Shown here: positions 9,419 to 17,015 of the stretch, piece by piece
How the letters are laid out: the number at the start of each line of letters is the position of its first letter
Position numbering within the stretch: position 1 is the stretch's first letter
Source of the DNA: Bacillota bacterium
Lineage (GTDB): Bacteria; Bacillota; Sulfobacillia; JAJZYS01; JAJYTV01
NCBI GenBank assembly: GCA_021847575.1
Contig: JAJZQO010000007.1
Location: forward strand, 1-64,000
Reading direction: 5' to 3'
DNA: 64,000 nt
Made by a program: the position numbers and the translations under genes
Notes under the pieces: model-generated
The model's database searches: none
What the model saw: the letters and a program-made list of their open reading frames with translations, nothing else
Told to the model about the DNA's origin: nothing

Positions 9419-9430
9419 CGCATGCGCCCC

Positions 9431-9826
9431 TCAGGGCCGCTGCGCCACCGCCTCGATCTCGACGAGCTGGCCCTGATAGCCGAGGAAGGTCACGCCGAGC
9501 AAGGTGCTTGGCGCCGGATGCTCCTTGAAGAACTCCTCCACCACCCGCCATGCCTCGATCAGGCCGTTGCGCTCCGGCGCCGCGACGAAGACCGTGGTCT
9601 TGAGAACATCGCGGATCGTGCAGCCGGCCGCGGCGAGGCCGATCTCGAGGTTGCGGCAGGCCCTCTGCATCTGCGCGGAGATGTCGCCTGGCGCGACGAC
9701 CGCCCCCTCTTCGTCCAGCGGACAGGCACCCGCGGTGAACACGAGTCCCGTCCCTGCCGCGAGGGCGGCGTAGGAGTAGGGAGCGTCCGGGTAGAGCTCT
9801 TTGGATCCGAGCAGCGTGACGGCCAT
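9431..9826 (-). CDS. RidA family (reactive enamine/imine deaminase) protein
   Basis: A 131 aa YjgF/YER057c/UK114 protein. These trimers hydrolyse reactive enamine and imine intermediates released by PLP enzymes. The family pattern is plain: GLVFTAGACPLDEEG (residues 27-41), NLEIGLAAAGC (59-69), VLKTTVFVA and the C-terminal VEIEAVA. Length matches the family. GAGGAGG lies 9 nt before ATG 9826. The gene sits between the glutaredoxin-like gene (68 bp upstream) and the GH18 gene (12 bp downstream). Some RidA homologues act in aromatic catabolism rather than imine detoxification; the sequence does not settle that here. Confidence 0.9.
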   Translation of the reverse strand: MAVTLLGSKELYPDAPYSYAALAAGTGLVFTAGACPLDEEGAVVAPGDISAQMQRACRNLEIGLAAAGCTIRDVLKTTVFVAAPERNGLIEAWRVVEEFFKEHPAPSTLLGVTFLGYQGQLVEIEAVAQRP

Positions 9827-9894
9827 CAGCTTTAGCCTCCTCGTACCGAACCGAACCGAGTTTGCCGCCCGAAGCGGTCAGTTCCGCAGGCGCG

Positions 9895-10221
9895 TCAGGT
9901 CAGCCTCTGCCAGGGCCACCCACGCACCCCGGCGGGCCAGGGCGCGAAGGCACGCCAAGCCCAGGTGCCCTTCCCCGTCTGCGCAGCGGCCGCAGGCGCG
10001 AGAGCCTGGGCGTACAGATCTGCATGGAACCCGACGAGCACCTCGTCCCCAATCTTCGTCACCGGTACGCTCCTGGCATCGGTCAACTGGCGCATCTCGC
10101 GCATGTACCTGGCGCTCGTGAAAACGTTGCGCTCCTCCCACCTGACTCCTCTCGCCGAGAGGAAGCGCCTCGCCTGGGCGCAATGCGGTCAGAGCGGAAC
10201 GACATACACGACGACTTGCAT
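9895..10221 (-). CDS. Glutaredoxin-like protein with in-frame UGA at the first active-site position (candidate selenoprotein)
   Basis: Reading from ATG 10221, the first ten residues MQVVVYVVPL are followed by TGA (10191-10189), then PHCAQARRFLSARGVRWEER. The same frame continues through SVPVTKIGDEVLVGF to a stop at 9895. This is a glutaredoxin/NrdH-type thioredoxin fold in which the usual CPHC redox motif reads U/stop-P-H-C, and everything on both sides is intact. An AGGGGG site lies about 9 nt before the ATG, and the gene starts 4 nt after the upstream reading frame ends. Selenocysteine glutaredoxins are known in some clostridia, so UGA decoding is possible. A nonsense mutation is the main alternative, supported by the damaged gene immediately upstream. 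The last 35 residues look unnatural, while another frame reads GLACLRALARRGAWVALAEA, so a 3' frameshift may also exist. Confidence 0.55.
10147..10163 (-). other. Hairpin 25 nt after the UGA: possible bacterial SECIS element
   Basis: On the minus strand TCCTCTC-GGC-GAGAGGA forms a perfect 7 bp stem with a GGC loop. It begins 25 nt after the in-frame UGA, so the loop sits about 33 nt downstream. Bacterial SECIS hairpins generally lie within a few tens of nucleotides of the UGA and carry guanines at the start of the apical loop, and this candidate satisfies both. A weaker hairpin (GCGCC-CAGGCGA-GGCGC) lies between the UGA and this stem. GC-rich coding DNA folds easily, so this is suggestive only. 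Confidence 0.3.
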
Positions 10222-10225
10222 CGTG

Positions 10226-10941
10226 CTATCCCCCTTCGGCTTCTGCGGGCGGGACCGACTTCCTCCGCCGTACATCGACGTGGAGCTCGAGATGGATGAT
10301 GTGGCCGCCCGCGACGATGACGACCGGCCAGTAGCCCGGGGTCGTCCTCGTGCCCACCTCCCATGTCCAGGTGACGTAGCCTTGCGCGTCGGACGTCCGC
10401 GGCCCAAGGCCCGAGGCATGGCTCGGCCCGCTACGGTAGTCGACCGTGATCGTCGCGGCGGCATGCGGCGCCGTGCGGATCTCGACGCTGGCGTCCTGCC
10501 CGGGTGGCACATCAAGGCTCCGCGAGACGACGGTCAGGCCCTGAACAGAGTCGGCTCCAGCGGAAACGCCGCCCAAATGGGACCCTTGCAACGGGCAGTC
10601 CCTGTCTTTGTTGCCACAGACGCCTGTCGTAACCGATGCGGCGGCCGCAGCCGGAGAGTATTCCGCCGTGGCGTGCCCCTTGACGATCCATGCCGGATGG
10701 ATCTCGTTCCAGCCATGGTCCTTGTCGTCGACCCACGCCCCTGTGACGGTGATGCGCTGGCCGACCCGGGGAACAGGAATGTGGGGTCTTGCGCGACATT
10801 GGCCAAGGACGCTGTGGGCCTCTCAAGGTCGTCTTGAGGCGATCTGATGCGATACCCTGTCTCGGTCGTAACGTAGGTCGTCCCTGCGGGGAGTAGCGCC
10901 ACCTCCCCGAGGGGAGGTGGCCGATTTTGGTCAAACTGCAA
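10226..10941 (-). pseudogene. Frameshifted gene for an HGWNEIHP-motif secreted-type protein
   Basis: Two reading frames together give one protein. Frame A (from TTG 10941 or GTG 10902) reads VALLPAGTTYVTTETGYRIR and SPQDDLE. Frame B, open from 10822 to 10226, reads VLGQCRARPHIPVPRVGQ, then VTGAWVDDKDHGWNEIHPAW and a C-terminal beta-rich domain ending PPAEAEGG. The frames join at CTTGAGAGGCCC near 10820, where two extra bases (AG) would explain the shift. Frame B has a TGA at 10825-10823 and no ATG, GTG or TTG before 10591. The (D/N)HGW-EIHP motif occurs in small secreted proteins of unknown function, often near nuclease-like or Ig-like domains. No signal peptide is recoverable upstream, so the 5' end may also be lost. 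Sequencing error or programmed frameshifting are alternatives. Confidence 0.6.
10898..10921. repeat. Perfect 11 bp inverted repeat (hairpin)
   Basis: GCCACCTCCCC-GA-GGGGAGGTGGC is an uninterrupted 11 bp stem with a 2 nt spacer. On the plus strand it is followed by CGATTTTGG, a weak T tract. On the minus strand it lies at the 5' end of the frameshifted gene and would hide the GGGGAGGTGG that resembles a ribosome-binding site followed by GTG. It may be a terminator remnant, a translation-blocking hairpin or an operator. I cannot choose between these. Confidence 0.5.
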
Positions 10942-11172
10942 TATGGATCTAGGCGCTAGACGTTCAGTTGCCCGGTTTCTTCTTTACGTCATACAAAGCC
11001 TGATGGTCGATGGTAGTCAAGTGAGGCGGTCTGCCGCGAGCAGCCAACTCCTTCCTGTTGCTCGCCGCCAGTCGCGACGCTCACATTTGGACATGGTGGA
11101 TGGATTGCTCTGTCATCGGGTCGAAAGCTGGATGCTACAATCAGTGCAACTTGAGGCAAAGGGGGCCTCGCC

Positions 11173-12660
11173 ATCAAAAGCCGACCTAAAGCAATATTCT
11201 GTTTGCTCATCTCGTTGACTTTGGGCGGGTGCGGCACCGCCTCAAACGGAGGCACCTCTGCCATGCCTTCCCCGCATGGCGTACAGTCTGCCAAGGCCGT
11301 GCCTATAAACCTTGTGCTCCACGTGCAGGATACGCCGCTAACCACTAGTCTAAATGCTGTCTGGCAGAATCGGGATAGTGGCAGCGTAGGAGGTTCCCCC
11401 CTCTCGTGGGCGACCAACACGAAGCAGCATCCCGACACATACACCTATCGAACGAGGCTTGTCCCTGGCGACTACAGGCTTGGCGTCTATGAGTCTGGAC
11501 TGGAGTCGGGCGCGTCGATCGGGGCAGTGGCGAGCCTTCACGTCCCGCCCACGGGCGGGCAGGTAAACCTGCGGCTCCAGGCTCGCCCCTTCAAGGCCGG
11601 CACGAATCACGAGACTGCTGTCGTAGGCACCGTGGTCGGCCCGGACGGCAAGCCGACGCGCGACGGACTCGTCCTCGCCATGCCTGTCGGGGCCGGGAAC
11701 CTCTTTCAGGCGGCCGCCCACACTGCGGCGGATGGGAGCTTTCGGCTCACACTCCCTAGTCAGGGCGTCTACGACCTCTTCGCCGTGCAGCCCGGCAACG
11801 GCGGCGTGGGCGCTGCCGCCGTGGGGACGCTGACCCAGGGCACAGCGCACGTGAAAATCCATCTGCCCTCGTGGCAGGGCCGGCGCTATGTGGTGGTCCT
11901 GCAACAGGGGCTCGCGTACACCGGCAAGCCCGTCTGGGTGTGGGGGAATCTCCCCGGCAAAGCGCCGGATCTCGCTCTCAAACCCATGCCAGGAGTGCAG
12001 ACACTCCTCACCGTGCATCTTCCTACGAAGAACGGCCTCTTCACGTGGTCGGGAGTGCTCCGCACTCAGCAGCAGTATGAAAACCTGACAGCCACCTACG
12101 CCATCCAGCAGGGGACGGATCTCGCCGCCGCCTTCGCACTTCCTGGAGTTCCCACAGGGTCGAACGGCAACGATTACTGGCCGGAGAACGTTGCCCCCTA
12201 CCACCTGGCGTGGGGTAGTGCGAGCGAAGCCGGAGGCAAGGTGTCCTTCGACATCGGAGGCTCTGCCGTCGTAAGCCCTTGGGGACTCTTCCCCCGACCG
12301 GACGGGCAAGTGCCTCTCCCGGTTGGGATCGGCTCCCCGTGGGCCCAGACAGTCGCTTACATGCCTGTAGCGATCCCATCCCAGCCCCTGCTCTCCGTGT
12401 ACGACGTACAGGGCGGACCGCTCGTGCCGCCCAAGGACTCCTGGCTTGGAGGCTTTCGTCTGTCCTCGGGGCGGGACTTCCCACTGGGGCTGCAGGGCGC
12501 GCAGTTCTGGAGCGTCAACATGCTGACCACGTCGGCCGGATGGGCAAACACACGGGACAACCAGGTCCTGACCACGAATGACGGCGGAGCGACGTGGTTG
12601 GACGTGACGCCGGAGGGCATGCCCAACGTCGAACCTGCCATGGTCAGCTTGGCGTCGTAG
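11173..12660 (+). CDS. Secreted lipoprotein of unknown function with a C-terminal BNR-like repeat
   Basis: About 495 aa, secreted and lipid-anchored. The leader reads KSRPKAIFCLLISLTLGGC: a basic n-region, hydrophobic core and lipobox LGGC. The codon before that leader is ATC (11173), preceded by AAAGGGGG at a perfect 7 nt spacing, while the first standard start (TTG 11203) would remove the whole n-region. I therefore place the start at ATC, with that caveat. The body is beta-rich, including a carboxypeptidase-regulatory-like segment (TAVVGTVVGPDGKPTRDGLV, about residue 145). The end carries a single BNR/Asp-box-type repeat, TTNDGGATWLDV, and then stops, so a propeller may have been lost. Function is unknown. 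It lies 139 bp before the germinant receptor operon, and no functional link is shown. Confidence 0.75.
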   Translation: MKSRPKAIFCLLISLTLGGCGTASNGGTSAMPSPHGVQSAKAVPINLVLHVQDTPLTTSLNAVWQNRDSGSVGGSPLSWATNTKQHPDTYTYRTRLVPGDYRLGVYESGLESGASIGAVASLHVPPTGGQVNLRLQARPFKAGTNHETAVVGTVVGPDGKPTRDGLVLAMPVGAGNLFQAAAHTAADGSFRLTLPSQGVYDLFAVQPGNGGVGAAAVGTLTQGTAHVKIHLPSWQGRRYVVVLQQGLAYTGKPVWVWGNLPGKAPDLALKPMPGVQTLLTVHLPTKNGLFTWSGVLRTQQQYENLTATYAIQQGTDLAAAFALPGVPTGSNGNDYWPENVAPYHLAWGSASEAGGKVSFDIGGSAVVSPWGLFPRPDGQVPLPVGIGSPWAQTVAYMPVAIPSQPLLSVYDVQGGPLVPPKDSWLGGFRLSSGRDFPLGLQGAQFWSVNMLTTSAGWANTRDNQVLTTNDGGATWLDVTPEGMPNVEPAMVSLAS

Positions 12661-12799
12661 GCCTGCCCCCGGTTCGGCGGATAGTCTAAGAGATTGAGGT
12701 GCAACATGAACCGTGCCGCACAGAGTCAACTGTAGGCAAGTTCGGCGAGAGGTACACGAGGACGAATAGTACCCGCCGGGGGCACGGCACCCTAGGACC

Positions 12800-14269
12800 A
12801 TGGACGAAATCTCCGACCTCGCCACCCACTGCCGCGGAGTCCTCAACACGATCGATGCCGCCGCATGGACGGGTATGTCCATGGTCGAGAGCCATGAACA
12901 GCGCTTGGCGCGGTTGAGGCGCATGTTGGGCAATCCAGCCGACCTATGTGTCCGCCCGGTGGGATCGCTCGTGACCGTGATGTACCTATCGACGATTGTC
13001 GACGAGGCGCAGGTCCAGGACACTCTGGTTGGGCCGCTCTCGCAACAGTTTGACAGCCCTCCCGCCCTGGCCAACCGTCTTGCGCCCATCGACACATACG
13101 GGGACGCTCTGAATGCGCTGTTGTCGGGCAAGGCGATTGCCCTTATGCGCCAGGTGCCCGGGGCTTTGGCCGCCAACACAGGAAAGTGGCCCAAGCGCGA
13201 CCCTACCGAACCGCCAGCTGAGGTCATCAGCCGTGGACCGCACACCGGCTTCATCGAGAGACTGGATACCAACGTTGCTCTGATTCGCATGGGCGTGCCG
13301 GACCCGCGCTTGCGCTACGAGAATTTCGTCATGGCAAGTCGTAGTGGCACCAAGGCCGGCCTCTTCTATATCGAGGGTCTTGTATCACCCAAGGTTCTAC
13401 AGCGGGTGCGCGGCACACTCAATAGCGTGCGGCCGTCTATGGTCACGGATGCGAGGATGTTGGCCCAGCATCTCACTCCAAGCGCTCACCTGTTCCCGAC
13501 CGTGGGTTCTACCGAACGCCCAGATGTGGCCTACGGCGCGCTTCTGGATGGTCGCGTCGTGGTGCTCACCGATGGTTCGCCAACGGCCCTGCTCATTCCC
13601 CAAGTGTTTGCGAACCTGCTGTCCGTGCCCGACGATTACTACAACCGCGGGATCGTTGCGTCGTTCGAGCGGGCCTTTCGCTTTCTAGGGCTGCTTGGCA
13701 CGCTGACCATCTCCGCGCTATACGTATCGCTGGCTTCCATCAATCAAGAGCTTGTTCCCACGCCACTCTTTCTGTCGATCGCTCAAGCGCGACTCGGCAT
13801 CCCGATGCCCTTGGTGCTTGAGATCCTCACGTTGGAGGCCACCATCGAACTCATCCGACAGGCAGGCCTTAGGCTACCCAGTTCGTTCGGCCAATCGATT
13901 GCTATCGTAGGCGCGGTTGTGATCGGTCAGAGCGCGGTGTTGGCGGGTCTGCTCAGTGCTCCCGCAGTGGTGGTGGTGTCCGTGGGGTTCATTATGTCCT
14001 TCATCCTTCCGTCGCAGGCGACGGCGATGAGCCTACGCATCCTGCGGTTTCCTCTTATCTTACTCGCAAGCGCGTTCGGCCTATTCGGCTTAGTTTGGGG
14101 CTTGCTGTTGCTCTTCATTTACTTGAGCTCACTCGAGTCGTTTGGGGTTCCCTATCTTTCGCCCGTGACACCGCTTCGCCTCCGTGGCCTTCAGGACACG
14201 ATCGTGCGGCGCTCGCTTCGTAAGCTTCGACGCTCCTTTGTGGCCCGTCCCAGCCCGACCACGGAATGA
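12800..14269 (+). CDS. Spore germination protein, GerA (A-subunit) family
   Basis: A-subunit of a nutrient germinant receptor in the spore inner membrane. The 489 aa protein has a soluble N-terminal domain (about 1-290) that begins its signature near VGSLVTVMYLSTIVDEAQV. A membrane domain follows with about five or six helices (ISALYVSLASINQELVPTPL, IVGAVVIGQSAVLAGLLSAP, FIMSFILPSQATAMSLRILR, LASAFGLFGLVWGLLLLFIY). VPTPLFLSIAQARLGIPMP is a typical GerA stretch. ATG 12800 follows CTAGGACC. The stop overlaps the start of the GerB gene by 4 nt. Expression in the forespore would be expected from the family, but I could not identify a sigma-G promoter with confidence. Confidence 0.93.
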   Translation: MDEISDLATHCRGVLNTIDAAAWTGMSMVESHEQRLARLRRMLGNPADLCVRPVGSLVTVMYLSTIVDEAQVQDTLVGPLSQQFDSPPALANRLAPIDTYGDALNALLSGKAIALMRQVPGALAANTGKWPKRDPTEPPAEVISRGPHTGFIERLDTNVALIRMGVPDPRLRYENFVMASRSGTKAGLFYIEGLVSPKVLQRVRGTLNSVRPSMVTDARMLAQHLTPSAHLFPTVGSTERPDVAYGALLDGRVVVLTDGSPTALLIPQVFANLLSVPDDYYNRGIVASFERAFRFLGLLGTLTISALYVSLASINQELVPTPLFLSIAQARLGIPMPLVLEILTLEATIELIRQAGLRLPSSFGQSIAIVGAVVIGQSAVLAGLLSAPAVVVVSVGFIMSFILPSQATAMSLRILRFPLILLASAFGLFGLVWGLLLLFIYLSSLESFGVPYLSPVTPLRLRGLQDTIVRRSLRKLRRSFVARPSPTTE

Positions 14270-15366
14270 CCATGAAACAGGGGCGAGTCAACGCCAGCCA
14301 GCTCTTTGGGTTAGGGATCATAAGCATGCTCGCTACCTTACTTCTCACAGTACCTGGCGAATTGCTGCGTTTAGCCGGTCGCGGCGCCTGGTGGACACCT
14401 CTGGTGGCCGCCGTCCCGGCAGTGCCCTTTGCGTATGCTGTTGGGAAACGGGCAGGCAAGCAAGGCGACGCGGTCGCCCTGCTTCGCCGCCTCCTTGGGC
14501 CTTTCGTCAGCAGGGTCCTCCTTCTGCTGGTATGGCTCGCAGTCGCGATAGACATGGCCATAATCACACGCGAAGTCGCCGAAGGCGCGAGCGCCAGCTT
14601 CTCCAGCGCCATCGTCCCTATGCCGGTGCTCGTGGCGCTCGTTCTGGTGCCTGGCATGTGGCTGGCCTGGCTTGGGCCGGTGGCAATCGGCCGTGTGGCG
14701 ACGGTGATAAGCGCGGGTATCATCGTCACGTATGTTGTTGGCTTTCTCGCCATCGTGCCTCTCATGCATGTGCTCTGGACCCGTCCGGTGATACCGACAG
14801 ACGCGCGCTTTCTGGGCGGTGCCCCCATCGAGTTGTCATGGCTGTGGCTCATCGAACCGGCCTTAATCGGGGTACTGATCATGCACGAGGTGCAGCCTTC
14901 GGCTCGCCGCGTGGCCGGGGGCATTTTGGCAGGGGCGACGGCGTCGGGTGCGATCTTGCTGTCGGGGGCTATCTGGCTTGTGATTGCGGATTTCGGGCCG
15001 ACCCGCGCGGCGGAGTTTGCGGTGCCGATCCTGCACACCGCGAAAGAACTTCCATACAGCATCCACCTGGAGCGCATTGATTCGCTGGTGATAACTGTAG
15101 AACTCCTCGGTGCCCTGGTGAAGGTGGGGTTGTTCCTGTGGATTTGGGCGCGCGTATCCGAGGGCATCGTCCGTGTCCGCACTGCGTATCTATTGCCCAG
15201 CTTAGCTGTGGCGAGCGGCATCTCCAGCATCGTAATGTTCGCCAACCCACTGGCGCTGGATCGCTCGATATACAGCTACGGGCTATACATCCTTCCGACG
15301 TTCTTTGTGCTCATGGCTGTCTCGTATTTGCCCAGTAGAACCTGGGCCTCCCGTAGTCCGGTATGA
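14266..15366 (+). CDS. Spore germination protein, GerB (B-subunit) family, APC-type transporter fold
   Basis: B-subunit of the germinant receptor: a 366 aa polytopic membrane protein with about ten helices and the amino acid/polyamine transporter fold that is thought to bind the germinant. The N-terminus KQGRVNASQLFGLGIISMLATLLL matches the first unwound helix of the family. Helices continue with PLVAAVPAVPFAYAVG, LLLLVWLAVAIDMAI and VALVLVPGMWLAWLGPV. The ATG at 14266 overlaps the gerA-type stop (ATGA); a second ATG at 14272 is equally possible. The 3' end overlaps the gerC-type start, so the three genes are translationally coupled. Confidence 0.92.
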   Translation: MTMKQGRVNASQLFGLGIISMLATLLLTVPGELLRLAGRGAWWTPLVAAVPAVPFAYAVGKRAGKQGDAVALLRRLLGPFVSRVLLLLVWLAVAIDMAIITREVAEGASASFSSAIVPMPVLVALVLVPGMWLAWLGPVAIGRVATVISAGIIVTYVVGFLAIVPLMHVLWTRPVIPTDARFLGGAPIELSWLWLIEPALIGVLIMHEVQPSARRVAGGILAGATASGAILLSGAIWLVIADFGPTRAAEFAVPILHTAKELPYSIHLERIDSLVITVELLGALVKVGLFLWIWARVSEGIVRVRTAYLLPSLAVASGISSIVMFANPLALDRSIYSYGLYILPTFFVLMAVSYLPSRTWASRSPV

Positions 15367-16538
15367 CAATCGGAGTACGACGGGTAGTGCTCACTACTGC
15401 ACTTCTTGCGCTATCGCTCGCGTTCGCCGGGTGTTGGGACGCGCCACCGATCGAGGAGGTCGGCCTTGTCACTATGATGGCCATCGACCAGTCACCCAAG
15501 GGCGAATTGAAGGTTACCGTGAGCATCAACATGCCTTCCACGTCGTCGGCAACGCCAGGTCTTGGTCAGACCGCCACGGCCTTGCTGCGCCAGGCTAGTG
15601 GACGCACCTTGGTCGAAGCCATCGGACATCTGCGCACTATGACGTATTTGAGTTTGGAGTTTGCCCACCTGGAAGAGCTATTCGTCTCCGAACCAATAGC
15701 TCAGGCCGGTCTCGCGAGACCACTAGGCTACATAGCGACCTCCCCGAGCTTTGTGTCAACGCCGTATCTCCTCGTGGTGCGTCACGGCAGCGCCGAGAAC
15801 GTGATTGAACAGATGCAAGCCGCCAAACCGCGACCGGAGGTCGTGGTGACCGATACAATAGAACAGGCACGCAAGCGAACTCCCTATCACCCCAAACGCG
15901 TCTACGAGTTTCAAGAACGGGTTCAGATCCCAGGAGACCAATTCACAACCGCTGGGGTCGTCGTCAACCCTGCAGAGGGAAGCGCCGCCACAGTCGCCCT
16001 TGAGATCCAAGGAGAGGCGCTATTCGACCGCGACCGGTTGGTCGGCTGGTTGGACGAGGACTCCACCGTTGGATGGGATGTGGCGACTGGCCAACCCGGT
16101 CATCTGGTGTTGCAGCTCCCATCCGGCAAGGGCGGACTTGGATTGGAACTGCTTCGTACGCATCGTGATGTGCACATCCGACATGGTTACACCGGACCTA
16201 CAGCCGACATGGACATTTCGGTCAAGACGCGCCTCGTTGCTGCGGAAGGCGTACCCGCCGCTTGGTGGGCCGACCCAGTGGCCGTGCAACGCATGGCGAC
16301 CGATGCTGCTGTCAAACTGACCCACGATGTCATTGCCAGTCTTCAAGCCGCACAGCAGGCGAGGGCCGACGTTTTCAGCCTCGGTGAGTTCGTGCGGGTA
16401 CTGGATCCGTCGGATTGGTCACGGCTTGAGACACGCTGGGATACTGAAGGATTCCCCAATGTGCCGGTCCGAGTACACGTTCATGTATCTGTAGATAACC
16501 TAGGCAGCCTTGTGTGTCCCGCCTTTCAGGCATGCTGA
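15363..16538 (+). CDS. Spore germination lipoprotein, GerC (C-subunit) family
   Basis: C-subunit of the germinant receptor: a 391 aa lipoprotein on the outer face of the spore inner membrane. The signal peptide RRVVLTTALLALSLAFAGC ends in lipobox FAGC, followed by the characteristic WDAPPIEEVGLVTMMAID. The C-terminal domain contains VRVHVHVSV, as in other GerC proteins, and the length is normal (about 370-400 aa). ATG 15363 overlaps the preceding stop by 4 nt. With the two upstream genes this makes a complete ABC-order receptor operon. The last residues (LGSLVCPAFQAC) carry two cysteines not typical of the family, and their role is unknown. Confidence 0.93.
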   Translation: MTIGVRRVVLTTALLALSLAFAGCWDAPPIEEVGLVTMMAIDQSPKGELKVTVSINMPSTSSATPGLGQTATALLRQASGRTLVEAIGHLRTMTYLSLEFAHLEELFVSEPIAQAGLARPLGYIATSPSFVSTPYLLVVRHGSAENVIEQMQAAKPRPEVVVTDTIEQARKRTPYHPKRVYEFQERVQIPGDQFTTAGVVVNPAEGSAATVALEIQGEALFDRDRLVGWLDEDSTVGWDVATGQPGHLVLQLPSGKGGLGLELLRTHRDVHIRHGYTGPTADMDISVKTRLVAAEGVPAAWWADPVAVQRMATDAAVKLTHDVIASLQAAQQARADVFSLGEFVRVLDPSDWSRLETRWDTEGFPNVPVRVHVHVSVDNLGSLVCPAFQAC

Positions 16539-17015
16539 CGCGCGTCGCCATTTGCGTTTCGTGCCTAGCGGTACTTGCGCAGATATCGGTGTCCGCTGCG
16601 AGAAAGAGGCTCTACGGGCTTGCGCCCGTCGATTTCGGCCTTAAGAACTAGCCTCTTTCTTGGTCTGTTCCTTCGACAGACACCCAGCCAACGCCGGGCA
16701 TCCAGTGATGATCCAGCCATCTTTGCCGAACTCAGAGCGTGGAGGACTGCGACCTGCACGCCTCGCACAGGCCTGACCCAAACCCGCGGCAAGTCGCCGA
16801 AAAAGAGTTGCAGACGCAAAGGCGTCTGACTAGGCCTTGGCTGACAGTGGGCGCCGACTTGCGCTGGTTGTTCTAGGCACCCGACGTGGAGCCAAGGGAC
16901 AACGGTCCCGCTGTTTTCAGCGGCAGACCGTTCGCACCGTCATGGGGACGATCTGCACCTTGCTCAGTCGAGAGCCCTTGTCCGCAGTTCAAGCCTGCAG
17001 CTTGGCGTCTCAGCC
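16539..17015. other. 477 bp non-coding gap with nested inverted repeats
   Basis: No credible gene is visible; the ORFs here have shadow-like composition. Two structures stand out. AGAAAGAGGCT (16601-16611) and AGCCTCTTTCT (16650-16660) are perfect 11 bp inverted arms enclosing a second hairpin, ACGGGC-TTGC-GCCCGT (16614-16629). Further on, CAGACGC-AAAG-GCGTCTG (16811-16828) is a perfect 7 bp hairpin. The outer arm ends in a pyrimidine-rich CTCTTTCTTGG, so the first structure could end transcription of the germination operon. Confidence 0.5.
16601..16660. repeat. Nested inverted repeat, possible terminator or small mobile-element remnant
   Basis: Perfect 11 bp arms AGAAAGAGGCT and AGCCTCTTTCT, 38 bp apart, contain a perfect 6 bp hairpin ACGGGC-TTGC-GCCCGT. 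It lies 62 bp after the gerC-type stop, with a pyrimidine-rich tail on the plus strand. It could be a transcription terminator, a structured RNA or a miniature terminal-repeat element; no target duplication was found. Confidence 0.4.

Noticed and set aside
9862-10299. 145 aa plus-strand ORF overlapping the glutaredoxin-like gene
   Set aside because: The opposite strand encodes recognisable glutaredoxin sequence; this frame is Pro/Arg-rich and lacks a good ribosome site.
11350-13290. 646 aa minus-strand ORF across the lipoprotein and gerA-type genes
   Set aside because: Spans two plus-strand genes with signal peptide and GerA signatures; the minus frame has no domain features.
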